Shown here: in pieces, positions 51,478 through 61,222 of the stretch
Layout: each line of letters begins with the position of its first letter
How positions within the stretch are numbered: position 1 is the first letter of the stretch
Assembly (NCBI GenBank): GCA_001643675.2
Contig: LSRY02000070.1
Coordinates: 1-64,000 of the forward strand
Direction: 5' to 3'
Origin: Monocercomonoides exilis
Lineage: Eukaryota > Preaxostyla > Oxymonadida > Polymastigidae
DNA length: 64,000 bases
Position numbers and translations under genes: made by a program
The notes under the pieces: generated by a model
Databases searched by the model: none
Told to the model about the DNA's origin: nothing
Seen by the model: only the letters and a program-made list of their open reading frames with translations

Positions 51478-54400
51478 TTACACATGGTTGCTCATCTCCT
51501 GTTCTTTTTCGTCATCCTCATCATCATCCGAATTGTACTTCGATCTTCTCTTTCTCACAACCACCACCACCACAATCACTATCACCACCACTGCAATCAC
51601 AAACACAATCGGCACCACAATCGCAACAACAATCACTCCTGTGTTTGTTTTTGGTTCGTCTTTCTTCCCTGGATCTGGCTGCGGCTGTGGCTCTGGTTCT
51701 GGTTCAGGCTCTGGTTCAGGTTCAGGTTCAGGCTCTGGATCTTTCTTTCCCTTCAGATACTTCTCATACACATCCTCTGGCTCAGCATTGATATTTCCTG
51801 TCCCAACAACCCACCCTGCATTCCCTTCATCGTAGTTCTTTGCAAACTCAAATGCTTTATCCTGCTTGCTGAAATCATCAAAATCTAATGAGAAAATGCA
51901 CAATGATGCTCTTGAATTCCCTTTTCCGCTGTTCGTCCCATCAATCTCCAGTTTGTTCTCTCCTGGAAGCTCAAGATTCCCAAGAGCTTTGTACATCTCA
52001 ATATATATCGCCCCAGACTTCCCATTTTCTGCCTTGCACTCCTTGAATGTGCATGCCTTTTTCCTTCCCATCTTCACCTTCGAATTCTCCTCTCCCAGCG
52101 ATATCTCCACCCCTGCTGTATTCCCACTCTTCGACTTCACCTCTTCCATCTTCAGCCCTTCAACAACAATAATCGTCCCTTTTGTCTCTTCTGTCGCTTC
52201 ATTCTTTTTGCTCGCTTTTCCCTCTCCTATTATTTGGTCACTGATGCTTATCGCTGCTCCCTCTTCCACTTCCACCTTCTTCACTTCCACATCCTCAATC
52301 ACAACTTCCTTTGCTCCTTCAACCAAAAATGGAATCACTTTGAACGAAACTGTTTTCGCTTCATCAACACATTTAACTCCATTCATCGTCAATGATCCTG
52401 CACTAACTTTCACAAGATGGATTCCAACAATTTCTTCACCAGCATTTGAATGCATCCCAAGTTTATCAGAAGGTGCTGGTCGAACAAACCTGCAGTTCAC
52501 AATGCTCAATTCTGCATCTGCACCTTCTGTAGCTATCAATGCAAATGGTCCAGGTGCTGCTGATTCATCATTCTTTGCTTGTTCTCCTTCGAGTGTCAGT
52601 GGGAAGTTGAATGCAAGACTCCTGAACTCAACTTTCTTCTTGCATATGAGTAAATTGCCTACTGTTTTAGCATCGCAATCGATCGTAACTTCCGATTCGC
52701 TTTCAACATCATTTGTCTTTTGAACGCCCACAATCGTAATTCCTGATGCTTTGTCAAACGTAAAAGTTTTAGCTGGGTATGCTTCATTCGTTTTGATGAT
52801 ATTGATCTTGAAGTTTTCTCCTCCAACACCCTCTCCAAGCAAATCGTATGCTGCCTTCAGATTAATCTTTGGATTTTCATAGCTCAATCCATCTTTGCTA
52901 TCATCTTTTGCTGTTGTACTCACATATACATTTATAATCGGATCAAAATACACTTTTGTGAAATCAACATCTTTGTCATCTGCTCCTTTTGCAACAACAT
53001 AGTTTTCATTCGTTTCTTTCTTGTAATCTGCTGCAAAACTGATCTTCATCGCTGCTGCTATCTCTCTGTGAATTCCAATTGGAACATCCAAATACAATCC
53101 CGTGTTTCTCTTTGCATCGCCTTCTCCTGCCGTGCACTCAGTGAATACCAAATTGCTTCCTGTTTCTGGCCAATCCAATTTATCAGCTGCAATGTTTTTC
53201 AAATTCAAATAGATAGCTCCTGATTTTCCTTTTGCACATGTGCATTTATGAAATGTTGTCGTATCCGAATTTGCAATTGTAAATTTGCCATCTGTTGCTA
53301 TGCTTTCAACATATAATGCACCACTAGTTGTATCGCTTGAAATACATTCTGTAAACGTGCATTGACCCAGAGAAATGAAAATTCTTTTTGAACTTGTGAT
53401 TTTCAGAACAGGATTTGTGGTAGAGGTAATCTTCTTTAAATTCAACGATACCAATGTTACAAAATCTGCTTCATTTATCAAAAATGGTGTTACCGTAAAT
53501 ATTGCAGTATTCGTTTCATCAGTGCACTCGACTCCAATCATAATCAATGATCCTGCACTCACTTTCACAAGATGGATTCCAACTGTGTCTTCACCAGCAT
53601 TTGAAAGCATCTCAGCTGGAGGAGTGGCTGGTGTTGGTCGAACAAATCTGCAGTTCATGATGCTCAATTCTGCATCTTCACCTTCTGTAACTATCAATGC
53701 AAATGGTCCAGGTGCTGCTGGGCCATCATTCTTTGCTTGTTTATTTTCCAGTGTTGTTGGGAAATTGAATGCAAGACTCCTGAACTCAACTTTCTTCTTG
53801 CATGTGAGTAAATTGCCTTCTGCTTTAGCATCGCAATCGATCTCAACTTTTTCATTTGCATCCGCTGAATTTGAAATTCCTTCAATCGTTATTCCCGATG
53901 CTTTGTTAAATTCATTTGGTTCCACTGTAAGAGCATTTTCTGATCTGATGATTTTAATGGCAAATACTTGGCTGCTCGTTTCTGCAAGCAAATCATACGC
54001 TCCTTTCAAACTGCCAATCGGAGCTTCCTTTTTCACTCCTTCTCCTGTCCCTCCACTCTTCACGAATACTGTCGTTGGCTGATCAAAATATTTTATTGTG
54101 AAGTCAACATCTTTGTCGTCACTTTCTCCTTTTGCAGCAACAAACCATCGATTATTTTCGAGTGTGTAATCTGCCGCAAAACTTTTCTTCATAGCTGCTG
54201 CTATCTCCCTATGAAGGCTCACTTGAACATCCAAATACAACCCAGTATTCTTGACTGAATTGCCTTCTCCTGCTGTGCATCCAGAAAATACCAAATTTTC
54301 CTTTGCTGTTGGCCATTTCAATTCGGAAGCATCCGTAATTCCTTTCAAATTCAAATAGATTCCACCTGATTTCCCATTTGCACACGTGCATTTAGTAAAT

Positions 54401-56403
54401 GTTGTTTTTCCATTATTTTTAATCTCAAATGAACTCCCAACATTTTCGCTTTCAACATATAATGCCCCACTTGTCGCTGTTGTTGAATCGCTTGAAACAC
54501 ATTCTGCAAATGTGCAGCTGTCCAATGAAACCTTAATTTCATTTGTGCTTGACATTTTCATCACAGCATTTGACTTTGATGTTATCTTCTTTAAATTCAA
54601 CGATGTTAATGAAACTGTCGATGCTCCATCAACAAAAAATGGAGTCACTGTAAATGTTGCAATATTCGTTTCATCAGTGCACTCAACAGAATCTATCGTC
54701 AATGACCCAGCGCTCAATTTAGCAAGATGAATCTGCACTTCTCCTGTTGTTGGCCGAACAAAGTCGCAGTTAGAAATTGAAAGCGACGTTGACTCTGTGC
54801 CAGCGTGAATAAGCGCGAACAAGCCTGCATTTTCCGTTAATTTTGCTGGGAAGTCGAATTTCAAATATTTGAATGTTACAATCTGTTTGCACATGAACAG
54901 ATCATTATTTGATTTAACATTACAGTCAATCTCAACTTTTTCATTTGTTCCATCTGCATTTGAAATTCCTTCAATCGTTATTCCTGTTGATTTATCAAAT
55001 GTTATTGCTTCAGCTTTAAGAGCATCGGTTCCAGTTTCGGCTTTGATGATTTTAATGGCAAATACTTGGCTGCTCGTTTCTGCAAGCAAATCATACGCTC
55101 CTTTCAAACTGCCAATCGGAGCTTCCTTTTTCACTCCTTCTCCTGTCCCTCCACTCTTCACGAATACTGTCGTTGGCTGATCAAAATATTTTATTGTGAA
55201 GTCAACATCTTTGTCGTCACTTTCTCCTTTTGCAGCAACAAACCATCGATTATTTTCGAGTGTGTAATCTGCCGCAAAACTTTTCTTCATAGCTGCTGCT
55301 ATCTCCCTATGAAGGCTCACTTGAACATCCAAATACAACCCAGTATTCTTGACTGAATCGCCTTCCCCTGCTGTGCAATCAATAAATTGGAAATTGGATC
55401 CTGTTGCTGGCCATTGCAATTTGGAAACGTCAGTAATTCCCATCATCTTCAAATAGATACCACCTGATTTCCCATTCGCGCAAGTGCATTTAGTAAATGT
55501 TGTTGGGCTTGTGTTTCCAATCGTAAATGTGCTATCTGCTGAGGCACTTTCAACATAAAGTGCTCCGCTTGTTGTATCGCTTGAAACACATTCTGCAAAT
55601 GTGCAGCTATCCAATGTCACTGAAACAGCTGAATCTGTTTTTCCAACAACTTTCACCGTGGCGGTTGAAATTGATGTTATCTTCTTTAAATTCAACGATG
55701 TCAATGAAACTGTTGCTGCTCCTTCAACCAAAAATGGAGTCACTGTAAATGTTGCAGTATTCGTTTCATCAGTGCACTCAACAGTATCTATCGTTAATGT
55801 TCCAGCGCTCACTTTCACAAGATGAATTCCAACTGTTTCTTCACCTGCATTTGAATGCATCCCAGCTGGAGGAGTGGCTGGTGTTGTCCGAGAAAAATCG
55901 CAGTTTTCGATTGCAAGAGAAACCGACTCTGCAACAGCATGGACAAGTGCGAATGGATCTGCATTGGTTTTCAATCCTTCTGAAACTTCAGTTAATGTTG
56001 CTGGGAATATGAATGTTAAATATTTTAACGAAACTTTATTTTTGCATATTAATAAATTGCTTCCAGTGGTTGCTGCGCAGTCAATTTCAGCTTTCCCATT
56101 TGTTCCGTCTGCATCTGAAATTCCTTCAATAACAATTTCTGATTTGTCAAATGTTATTTCTTTAGCTTTAAGAGCATCGGTTCCAGCATCTGCTTTGATG
56201 ACTTTAATGGCAAATCCTTGATCGCTCGTTTCTGCAAGCAAATCATATGCATCGTTCAAACTGCCAACAGGTGTATCAAATGTCTTTCCATCTCCATCAG
56301 TCACTCCGCTTTTGACAAACACAGTTGTAGCTGTTTTCGCTGGATCAGCTGTTTGTGACAAAACAGAAAATGCAATAAATATCGCTAAAATAATTACTTT
56401 CAT
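51478..56403 (-). CDS. Four-module beta-helix surface protein with Pro-Glu stalk and membrane anchor (1641 aa)
   Basis: One uninterrupted frame from ATG 56401-56403 to TAA. Residues 1-19 form a signal peptide (MKVIILAIFIAFSVLSQTA). Four tandem modules of about 370 residues start near residues 26, 414, 777 and 1157. The first three open TTVFVKSG and the fourth INVYVSTT. Each has GSL..AYDLL, a CTxxNGKSG-type glycine turn and NTGLYLDV. Next come a PE-repeat stalk (from about 1554), a hydrophobic anchor (about 1588-1612), and a short tail KRRSKYNSDDDEDDEKEQE. Unlike the receptors in the arms it has no kinase-like tail. Likely an anchored cell-surface glycoprotein for adhesion or recognition (inference). 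Modules 2 and 3 share an identical 315-bp DNA tract. Confidence 0.92.
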   Translation of the reverse strand: MKVIILAIFIAFSVLSQTADPAKTATTVFVKSGVTDGDGKTFDTPVGSLNDAYDLLAETSDQGFAIKVIKADAGTDALKAKEITFDKSEIVIEGISDADGTNGKAEIDCAATTGSNLLICKNKVSLKYLTFIFPATLTEVSEGLKTNADPFALVHAVAESVSLAIENCDFSRTTPATPPAGMHSNAGEETVGIHLVKVSAGTLTIDTVECTDETNTATFTVTPFLVEGAATVSLTSLNLKKITSISTATVKVVGKTDSAVSVTLDSCTFAECVSSDTTSGALYVESASADSTFTIGNTSPTTFTKCTCANGKSGGIYLKMMGITDVSKLQWPATGSNFQFIDCTAGEGDSVKNTGLYLDVQVSLHREIAAAMKKSFAADYTLENNRWFVAAKGESDDKDVDFTIKYFDQPTTVFVKSGGTGEGVKKEAPIGSLKGAYDLLAETSSQVFAIKIIKAETGTDALKAEAITFDKSTGITIEGISNADGTNEKVEIDCNVKSNNDLFMCKQIVTFKYLKFDFPAKLTENAGLFALIHAGTESTSLSISNCDFVRPTTGEVQIHLAKLSAGSLTIDSVECTDETNIATFTVTPFFVDGASTVSLTSLNLKKITSKSNAVMKMSSTNEIKVSLDSCTFAECVSSDSTTATSGALYVESENVGSSFEIKNNGKTTFTKCTCANGKSGGIYLNLKGITDASELKWPTAKENLVFSGCTAGEGNSVKNTGLYLDVQVSLHREIAAAMKKSFAADYTLENNRWFVAAKGESDDKDVDFTIKYFDQPTTVFVKSGGTGEGVKKEAPIGSLKGAYDLLAETSSQVFAIKIIRSENALTVEPNEFNKASGITIEGISNSADANEKVEIDCDAKAEGNLLTCKKKVEFRSLAFNFPTTLENKQAKNDGPAAPGPFALIVTEGEDAELSIMNCRFVRPTPATPPAEMLSNAGEDTVGIHLVKVSAGSLIMIGVECTDETNTAIFTVTPFLINEADFVTLVSLNLKKITSTTNPVLKITSSKRIFISLGQCTFTECISSDTTSGALYVESIATDGKFTIANSDTTTFHKCTCAKGKSGAIYLNLKNIAADKLDWPETGSNLVFTECTAGEGDAKRNTGLYLDVPIGIHREIAAAMKISFAADYKKETNENYVVAKGADDKDVDFTKVYFDPIINVYVSTTAKDDSKDGLSYENPKINLKAAYDLLGEGVGGENFKINIIKTNEAYPAKTFTFDKASGITIVGVQKTNDVESESEVTIDCDAKTVGNLLICKKKVEFRSLAFNFPLTLEGEQAKNDESAAPGPFALIATEGADAELSIVNCRFVRPAPSDKLGMHSNAGEEIVGIHLVKVSAGSLTMNGVKCVDEAKTVSFKVIPFLVEGAKEVVIEDVEVKKVEVEEGAAISISDQIIGEGKASKKNEATEETKGTIIVVEGLKMEEVKSKSGNTAGVEISLGEENSKVKMGRKKACTFKECKAENGKSGAIYIEMYKALGNLELPGENKLEIDGTNSGKGNSRASLCIFSLDFDDFSKQDKAFEFAKNYDEGNAGWVVGTGNINAEPEDVYEKYLKGKKDPEPEPEPEPEPEPEPEPQPQPDPGKKDEPKTNTGVIVVAIVVPIVFVIAVVVIVIVVVVVVRKRRSKYNSDDDEDDEKEQEMSNHV
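53946..54260. repeat. Intragenic identical tract, copy 1 (315 bp)
   Basis: Identical by eye to 55044-55358, offset 1098 bp in direct orientation, spanning the module 2/3 boundary of the four-module protein. Flanking module sequence is clearly diverged. Confidence 0.9.
55044..55358. repeat. Intragenic identical tract, copy 2 (315 bp)
   Basis: Partner of 53946-54260. It spans the module 1/2 boundary. Substitutions reappear immediately beyond both ends. Confidence 0.9.
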
Positions 56404-57269
56404 TAAAACCGATTTATCAGTCTTTTAAACAAAATATGATCAATTCACGTATACAATGTATAATTCAAGGAACAAATAAAGGTTGTTCAAAATTTTCGGA
56501 ATCTTTGTGAACACATTTTTTAAACTGTAAATGCTTCTTGAGTACCTTGACTGCATCCGGATGAGTAAAGAAAAACGCGGAATAATTGTGTTCCATAAAA
56601 AAGATTTGCTTGATATGTTTTGTCGGATGGGAGACTGATGCTGCATGTGTGCAAGCTAATTTCTTGCAGACTTGCAAACGGAGTGTATTTTATTGCCGAT
56701 GGGAAGAGGGTGTTTTTTTTATGAATGCAATACTCACATGGTAATAAACGAAAAATAGATATTTTTGTGCCATATTTTTTGATGGATTTTTGTGTGGAAT
56801 ATTTTGGGATGTGGCTGCTTATTCCTACCAGTGGAGCTTGAGGGATGAGTTGTTTCGTTCTCTGGAGCTTTCAGAAGGTGTGTTTTGAGTTGTTTGCGTT
56901 TGGAATATTATTTGGATAAATTTGTTTTTCAGAGGGCATCATTGAAGTTTAAATTTTTTCCTTATGAAGCTATTTTTGGGAGTGGAAGATCTGGAGCAGA
57001 AGATGGCTGGAAATGGCAGGTGGAACGGAAGAGAAGCGATGTAATGGATTTTTATCAATTGTTTGTGGTATTTCTGAAGTTGCTGCTGAAAGAAGTTGCA
57101 ATTCATTGGAAAAGTACCTTTAATAGTACTGTTGCTGCAGGAGCATTTTTTTGCTGAGATGCTGAAAGAAATTGTCTTGTTTGAGCTCTTATTGAGGCAA
57201 GTTTTGGAAGAGGATTGGCTTGGAAAAGCCTTTTGAAAGAAGAAGGAATGGCGGAAAAGGCACTATGTT
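56404..57269. other. Upstream region of the four-module gene
   Basis: AT-rich. A plus-strand frame at 56885-57157 begins shortly before the decayed solenoid gene and may hold remnants of its 5' part, but I cannot align it convincingly. Confidence 0.4.
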
Positions 57270-57970
57270 GGTTGATTGAATGGTCCGAATGCTGTGTGTC
57301 ATTAAATGCAAATGTTATTTGAAAGTTGCTTGGAAGAAAGAGGAGAATGAGGAAACTCAAATGGAAATCGAAATGTCTTTTTTGCGCTTGAGCGAAACAG
57401 GGGAAGCCGTGGTATGAACTTATTATCTTTTTTGAATTTTTAATTTGAAAATTTTTCTTTATTTTAATCAGGATTGAGGCAAAAGAGGTTGGAATGAAGG
57501 AGGTTGCAGAAACCATAAAAAGCCTTCAAGAGCATCTGCATTTGGCACAGCTTGACTGACAGTTGGACGCAAGAGAGTTGGAAGAGCAATAGGCATGAGT
57601 GGAGAGGAATTGGAAAAAAGTGGAATGAATTTCATAAATATTCAAAGCTTGTGGAATACTTGGAGCTTCTTTTTCCATTGACAATTTTGATGAAGTTGAA
57701 TTCAAGCAGTTTGCTGAATGGATGGCTCGGGGACTGTTGAATGTTGTGGAGCTGCTTGGGGAAGGCAGATTGCATCACTCGTTTCGGAGGAAGCCAACTA
57801 TTGTTGTGAAATGCCATTCGAATTGCTGCTTTTCAGAGTTTCTGTTCTTTTTTTCAGTTCCAAAGAGATTGAAAGAATGCTCATTCTGTTTTGTTGGCAG
57901 AACTTGTGGTAAGTTTTGGATTGGGAGAAGTTTGTGTTGAAGAAATTGGGAAAGATGGATGCACAGCAAT
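57270..57970 (+). pseudogene. Decayed solenoid-family gene
   Basis: IKCKCYLKVAWKKEENEETQ (about 57302-57362) matches CVPCLLKVALNKEENEEAQK. About 57475-57560 reads EVAETIKSLQEHLHLAQLD where the family has KEIIQYHQEHHNLTRLAYQS. The intron between them is still visible (GTATGAAC...TAATCAG, about 57412-57471) at the position of intron 2 in the intact genes. Later pieces (FRRKPTIVVKCHS and beyond) are scrambled by stops and shifts. Confidence 0.75.
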
Positions 57971-58359
57971 TGCGAAAGATGTTTTGAAGCATGACTTGTT
58001 GATTAAAAATGTGATGGTTTTTTGATTCTTGTCTTTTTTTTTTTTTCACATCTCATTCAATTTAGAAGAATACAAGAAATAGAATACAATTGAAAATGGT
58101 ATTTTTTTCATTGATTGCAGTAATTGAATTATAATTGGTATGAAATATGAAAAGTTTTTATTTATAAAGATACATATTTTGTAGGTTGTTATTTCCATGG
58201 ATACTGTAAAAGAGATTGAAAGAAAATGAGTTGTTGATAATTTCCTCCCTCATGAAGCAGTTGTGTGTCTGGTGCTTTTCTAACACACTAGTCAATGTTC
58301 ACTTCCAATTCACTCATTCATGAATTAATGTTGCATTCTTTTGATGTTTCCTCATATTT

Positions 58360-58395
<36 letters not shown>

Positions 58396-59892
58396 TTGTT
58401 GTTGTTGTTGTTGTTTTCATAGATGAAAATGGATTGTTGTGAAGTTGGATGATTAATATTGAAATTTTTATTTTTTTCGGTGTCGAAACAAAAAATCTGT
58501 CTTTGTTTTGTTTTTGAAATTGAAATGTTAATTGTGTCCAATAAAACAATATTCCGTATTAATTCTTCCGAACAACATCTTCAAACATTTGGAACCGTCA
58601 TCTGAACTTTGTCAACTTATGTTATATACCTTTGAAAATTCTTTTTGAAAAAGAAATCAGGTGAAAACGTACGGCACAAATTATTTTCAAAATTCACTTC
58701 CAACTCACTGAAAAAATCAAGAGTTTAATTAAAAGTTGGATATTGCCATCATTTATTCATTGATTCCATTCTGTTTATATTTTGTGTTTCTCTTCAAAGT
58801 TATTTGGGACGAAATATTTTGCTTTATGAATTTTGTTCCATTTCACTCAAACAATTATTATTCTCAATTTCAGAATTTTTCTATATTTTTTGTGGCATTC
58901 AAATGAAACACTTTTAATTAAAAGGTTCAAGAAAAAATATGGAACAAATCGTTGTTTTTTTCATAAATGAAAAAATATTGGCAAAATATTTTTTTTTTCA
59001 AAAATAACATATATGGGGAAAAATACGGACTTTCAAGCTTTTTATGCACAAAGCATGAAAAAATTGTTTCTCTTATTACATTTTGAAACTCAACCAGATT
59101 TCAAAATAAATTAGATTTTCATAACTGTAAACAAACATCAATGATATAAAAACATTATGTTTTGCGACTTCTCATGTATTTCAATAAATAAACCCATTTT
59201 TTCACATTCTTTGATCACAAAAAGTTTATCTGAAATGCATAATTTTTCAATGAAAATGCCTGAAGTCAAATATTTTGTCCCATATGGTTAATAATTTTTG
59301 TAATTATTTCTTTTTTCGGTGTTTTTATTTTTCAAACATTGTTTGTATTTGCGTAGAGATTTTGTGTTCAAATGTTCAATTCATCACAACTGGTTTAATA
59401 GCAATTATTTTGCACTAATAAAGAGGCTGATGTCTTTTCGTGGTCTATTCATTTTTCTGTTAACTTTTATTGATATTCGAGGGAAATTTTCGAACCGAAA
59501 TTTTTGATTGAAGAAATATGTTTTTTAAAAATAATCACTCAAATCTTTCATTCAAGAGAAAAAAATTTAAATAACAATAATTTAATAACAAATGCATGAT
59601 AACATATGAAATCATAACTTTTTTGGGAGTGTTGAATTTCAAATTTTCTTTTGAACATTACTAGAAAATTTTTATTTGCTGTTTTTTTTAATGGAATTTG
59701 TGACAAAATCAAACGTTTGAAATGCATTCTTGAAAATTATTAGTGGAATGTGAGATCACTTTTCGATGTTCACAAACAAAAACACAACACAAATTTTCGA
59801 TAAGAAAATTTTGACAGAAAAAATATGATATTAAAAATTATCACCCAAATAATAAATGAAAACAGAAAAATTATAAATTGAGAAAAATTAAA
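57971..59892. other. AT-rich intergenic stretch
   Basis: No gene seen. 58363-58394 is a 32-base T run followed by seven GTT units. Remaining sequence is AT-rich with scattered T/A runs. Confidence 0.55.
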
Positions 59893-60314
59893 GAATGTAC
59901 AGATTGTTCAAAATATACCAGACATCGAACAAAAATACTGACAAGATTGTTTTCTCGATTAATTCTTGAGGAATTATTCTGATAATTTTCCTTGAAATAA
60001 ACATTTTCTTTACAAAATGATTTTGTATGCGAAAGTTTCATTTTCGCATCGGCTGAATATTTCACGAAAATAAAAAATAATCATAATAGAAAACTTGGAA
60101 TAATGAGACTAAAAGATTCCACTAATTTTCAAATTCTATTTTTTTTTTATTACAGCCGATACGAAAATGAAACTTTCGCATACAAAATCATTTTGTAAAG
60201 AAAAGGTTTATTTCAAGGAAAATTATCAGAATAATTCCTCAAGAATTAATCGAGAAAACAATCTTGTCAATATTTTTGTTCGATATCTGACATTTTTTGA
60301 ACAATCAATAAGAT
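59893..60314. repeat. Short inverted repeat (arms about 160 bp, loop about 95 bp)
   Basis: 59893-60056 is the inverted copy of 60153-60314 with few differences. Both arms contain the frame KLSHTKSFCKE.VYFKENYQ running outwards from the centre. It could be a small foldback element or a tail-to-tail duplication. No flanking duplication was identified. Confidence 0.8.
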
Positions 60315-60744
60315 TTTCATGTCATAATACTTTTTCAAAAGAAACCTATAGAAAAAAGTGTAATGTTAATTATCAATAAATTTATTGAGTTTGTTTGTTT
60401 CTTTCAAACTATCAATAAATGTGAATCTTATTCTTTTTTATCGATTGTATTTCATTTCTATTGAGTGAAACTTTTGATAAAAATTTTATTGAAATCCAGA
60501 TTTCAAAAAACAGTCAGCCAAGTCTTGAAAAAAAATTTGCAGACAAAAAATTAGAAATTGAATTATTTTTGTAAGTTGTACGAGGATAAATCAGATATAA
60601 ATATTTCATTTATTGGGTAATCTGTATAAAAATCCTAAGTGATGTGAAGATATCATTTTTTCAAATAAAAAAAAAAAAAAGCAAATCCATTAGAAATAAT
60701 ACATATTTCTAGTGAAGAAGATTTAAAAAATCAAATAATAAATA

Positions 60745-60812
60745 CAGTGAAGTTCGGTTATAATCACATTCGATTTTGCACAATTTTTTGTGATTATAAC
60801 CGAACTTCACTG
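60745..60812. mobile_element. 68-bp MITE with perfect 23-bp inverted ends
   Basis: Both ends begin CAGTGAAGTTCGGTTATAAT (then CAC). TA duplications lie at 60743-60744 and 60813-60814. The 22-base centre is AT-rich. Ends match the plan of the 450-bp MITEs (CAGT..AA..CGG.TATAATCAC), so they probably share a pogo-type transposase. Confidence 0.92.
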
Positions 60813-60814
60813 TA

Positions 60815-61222
60815 TTATTAAAAGTTCAATCAATACACATACAAAAAGTTATAATTACTCCCGAAAAAAAAAAAGATAAAAAATAAAAGATTTCAACTGA
60901 TGAAAAGCATTTCCTTTCTACACAATCATTGAGTTGCAAATCCAATCTACAAAGTCAATCATTCAAGAAGATATAATCCGCGAATAAATAGTATAAAATA
61001 ATAAAACGTAACATTTTTATAAAACATGACATATTCAAGAGTATATTCAAGAATAAAAACATGACTTTTTTTAAAAAAAAAAATAAAGTAATCCATAAAG
61101 AACAATCAATAACATAATACAAAATAACACAACAATCCTTCAGAAAAGATCCCTCAAACTCATATGCTCGTTTATTTCTAATTGCCACATATTTTTCTCT
61201 TATTTTTCCACCCCAGCAATTT
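60815..61222. other. AT-rich intergenic stretch
   Basis: Lies beyond the stop codon of the serine-rich gene. No gene recognised. Confidence 0.5.

Noticed and set aside
24495-56403. Reassigned stop codons in the host, as in some oxymonads
   Set aside because: The long genes end cleanly at TGA or TAA and conserved family members align without in-frame stops. TGA at a Trp position is confined to the transposon copies.
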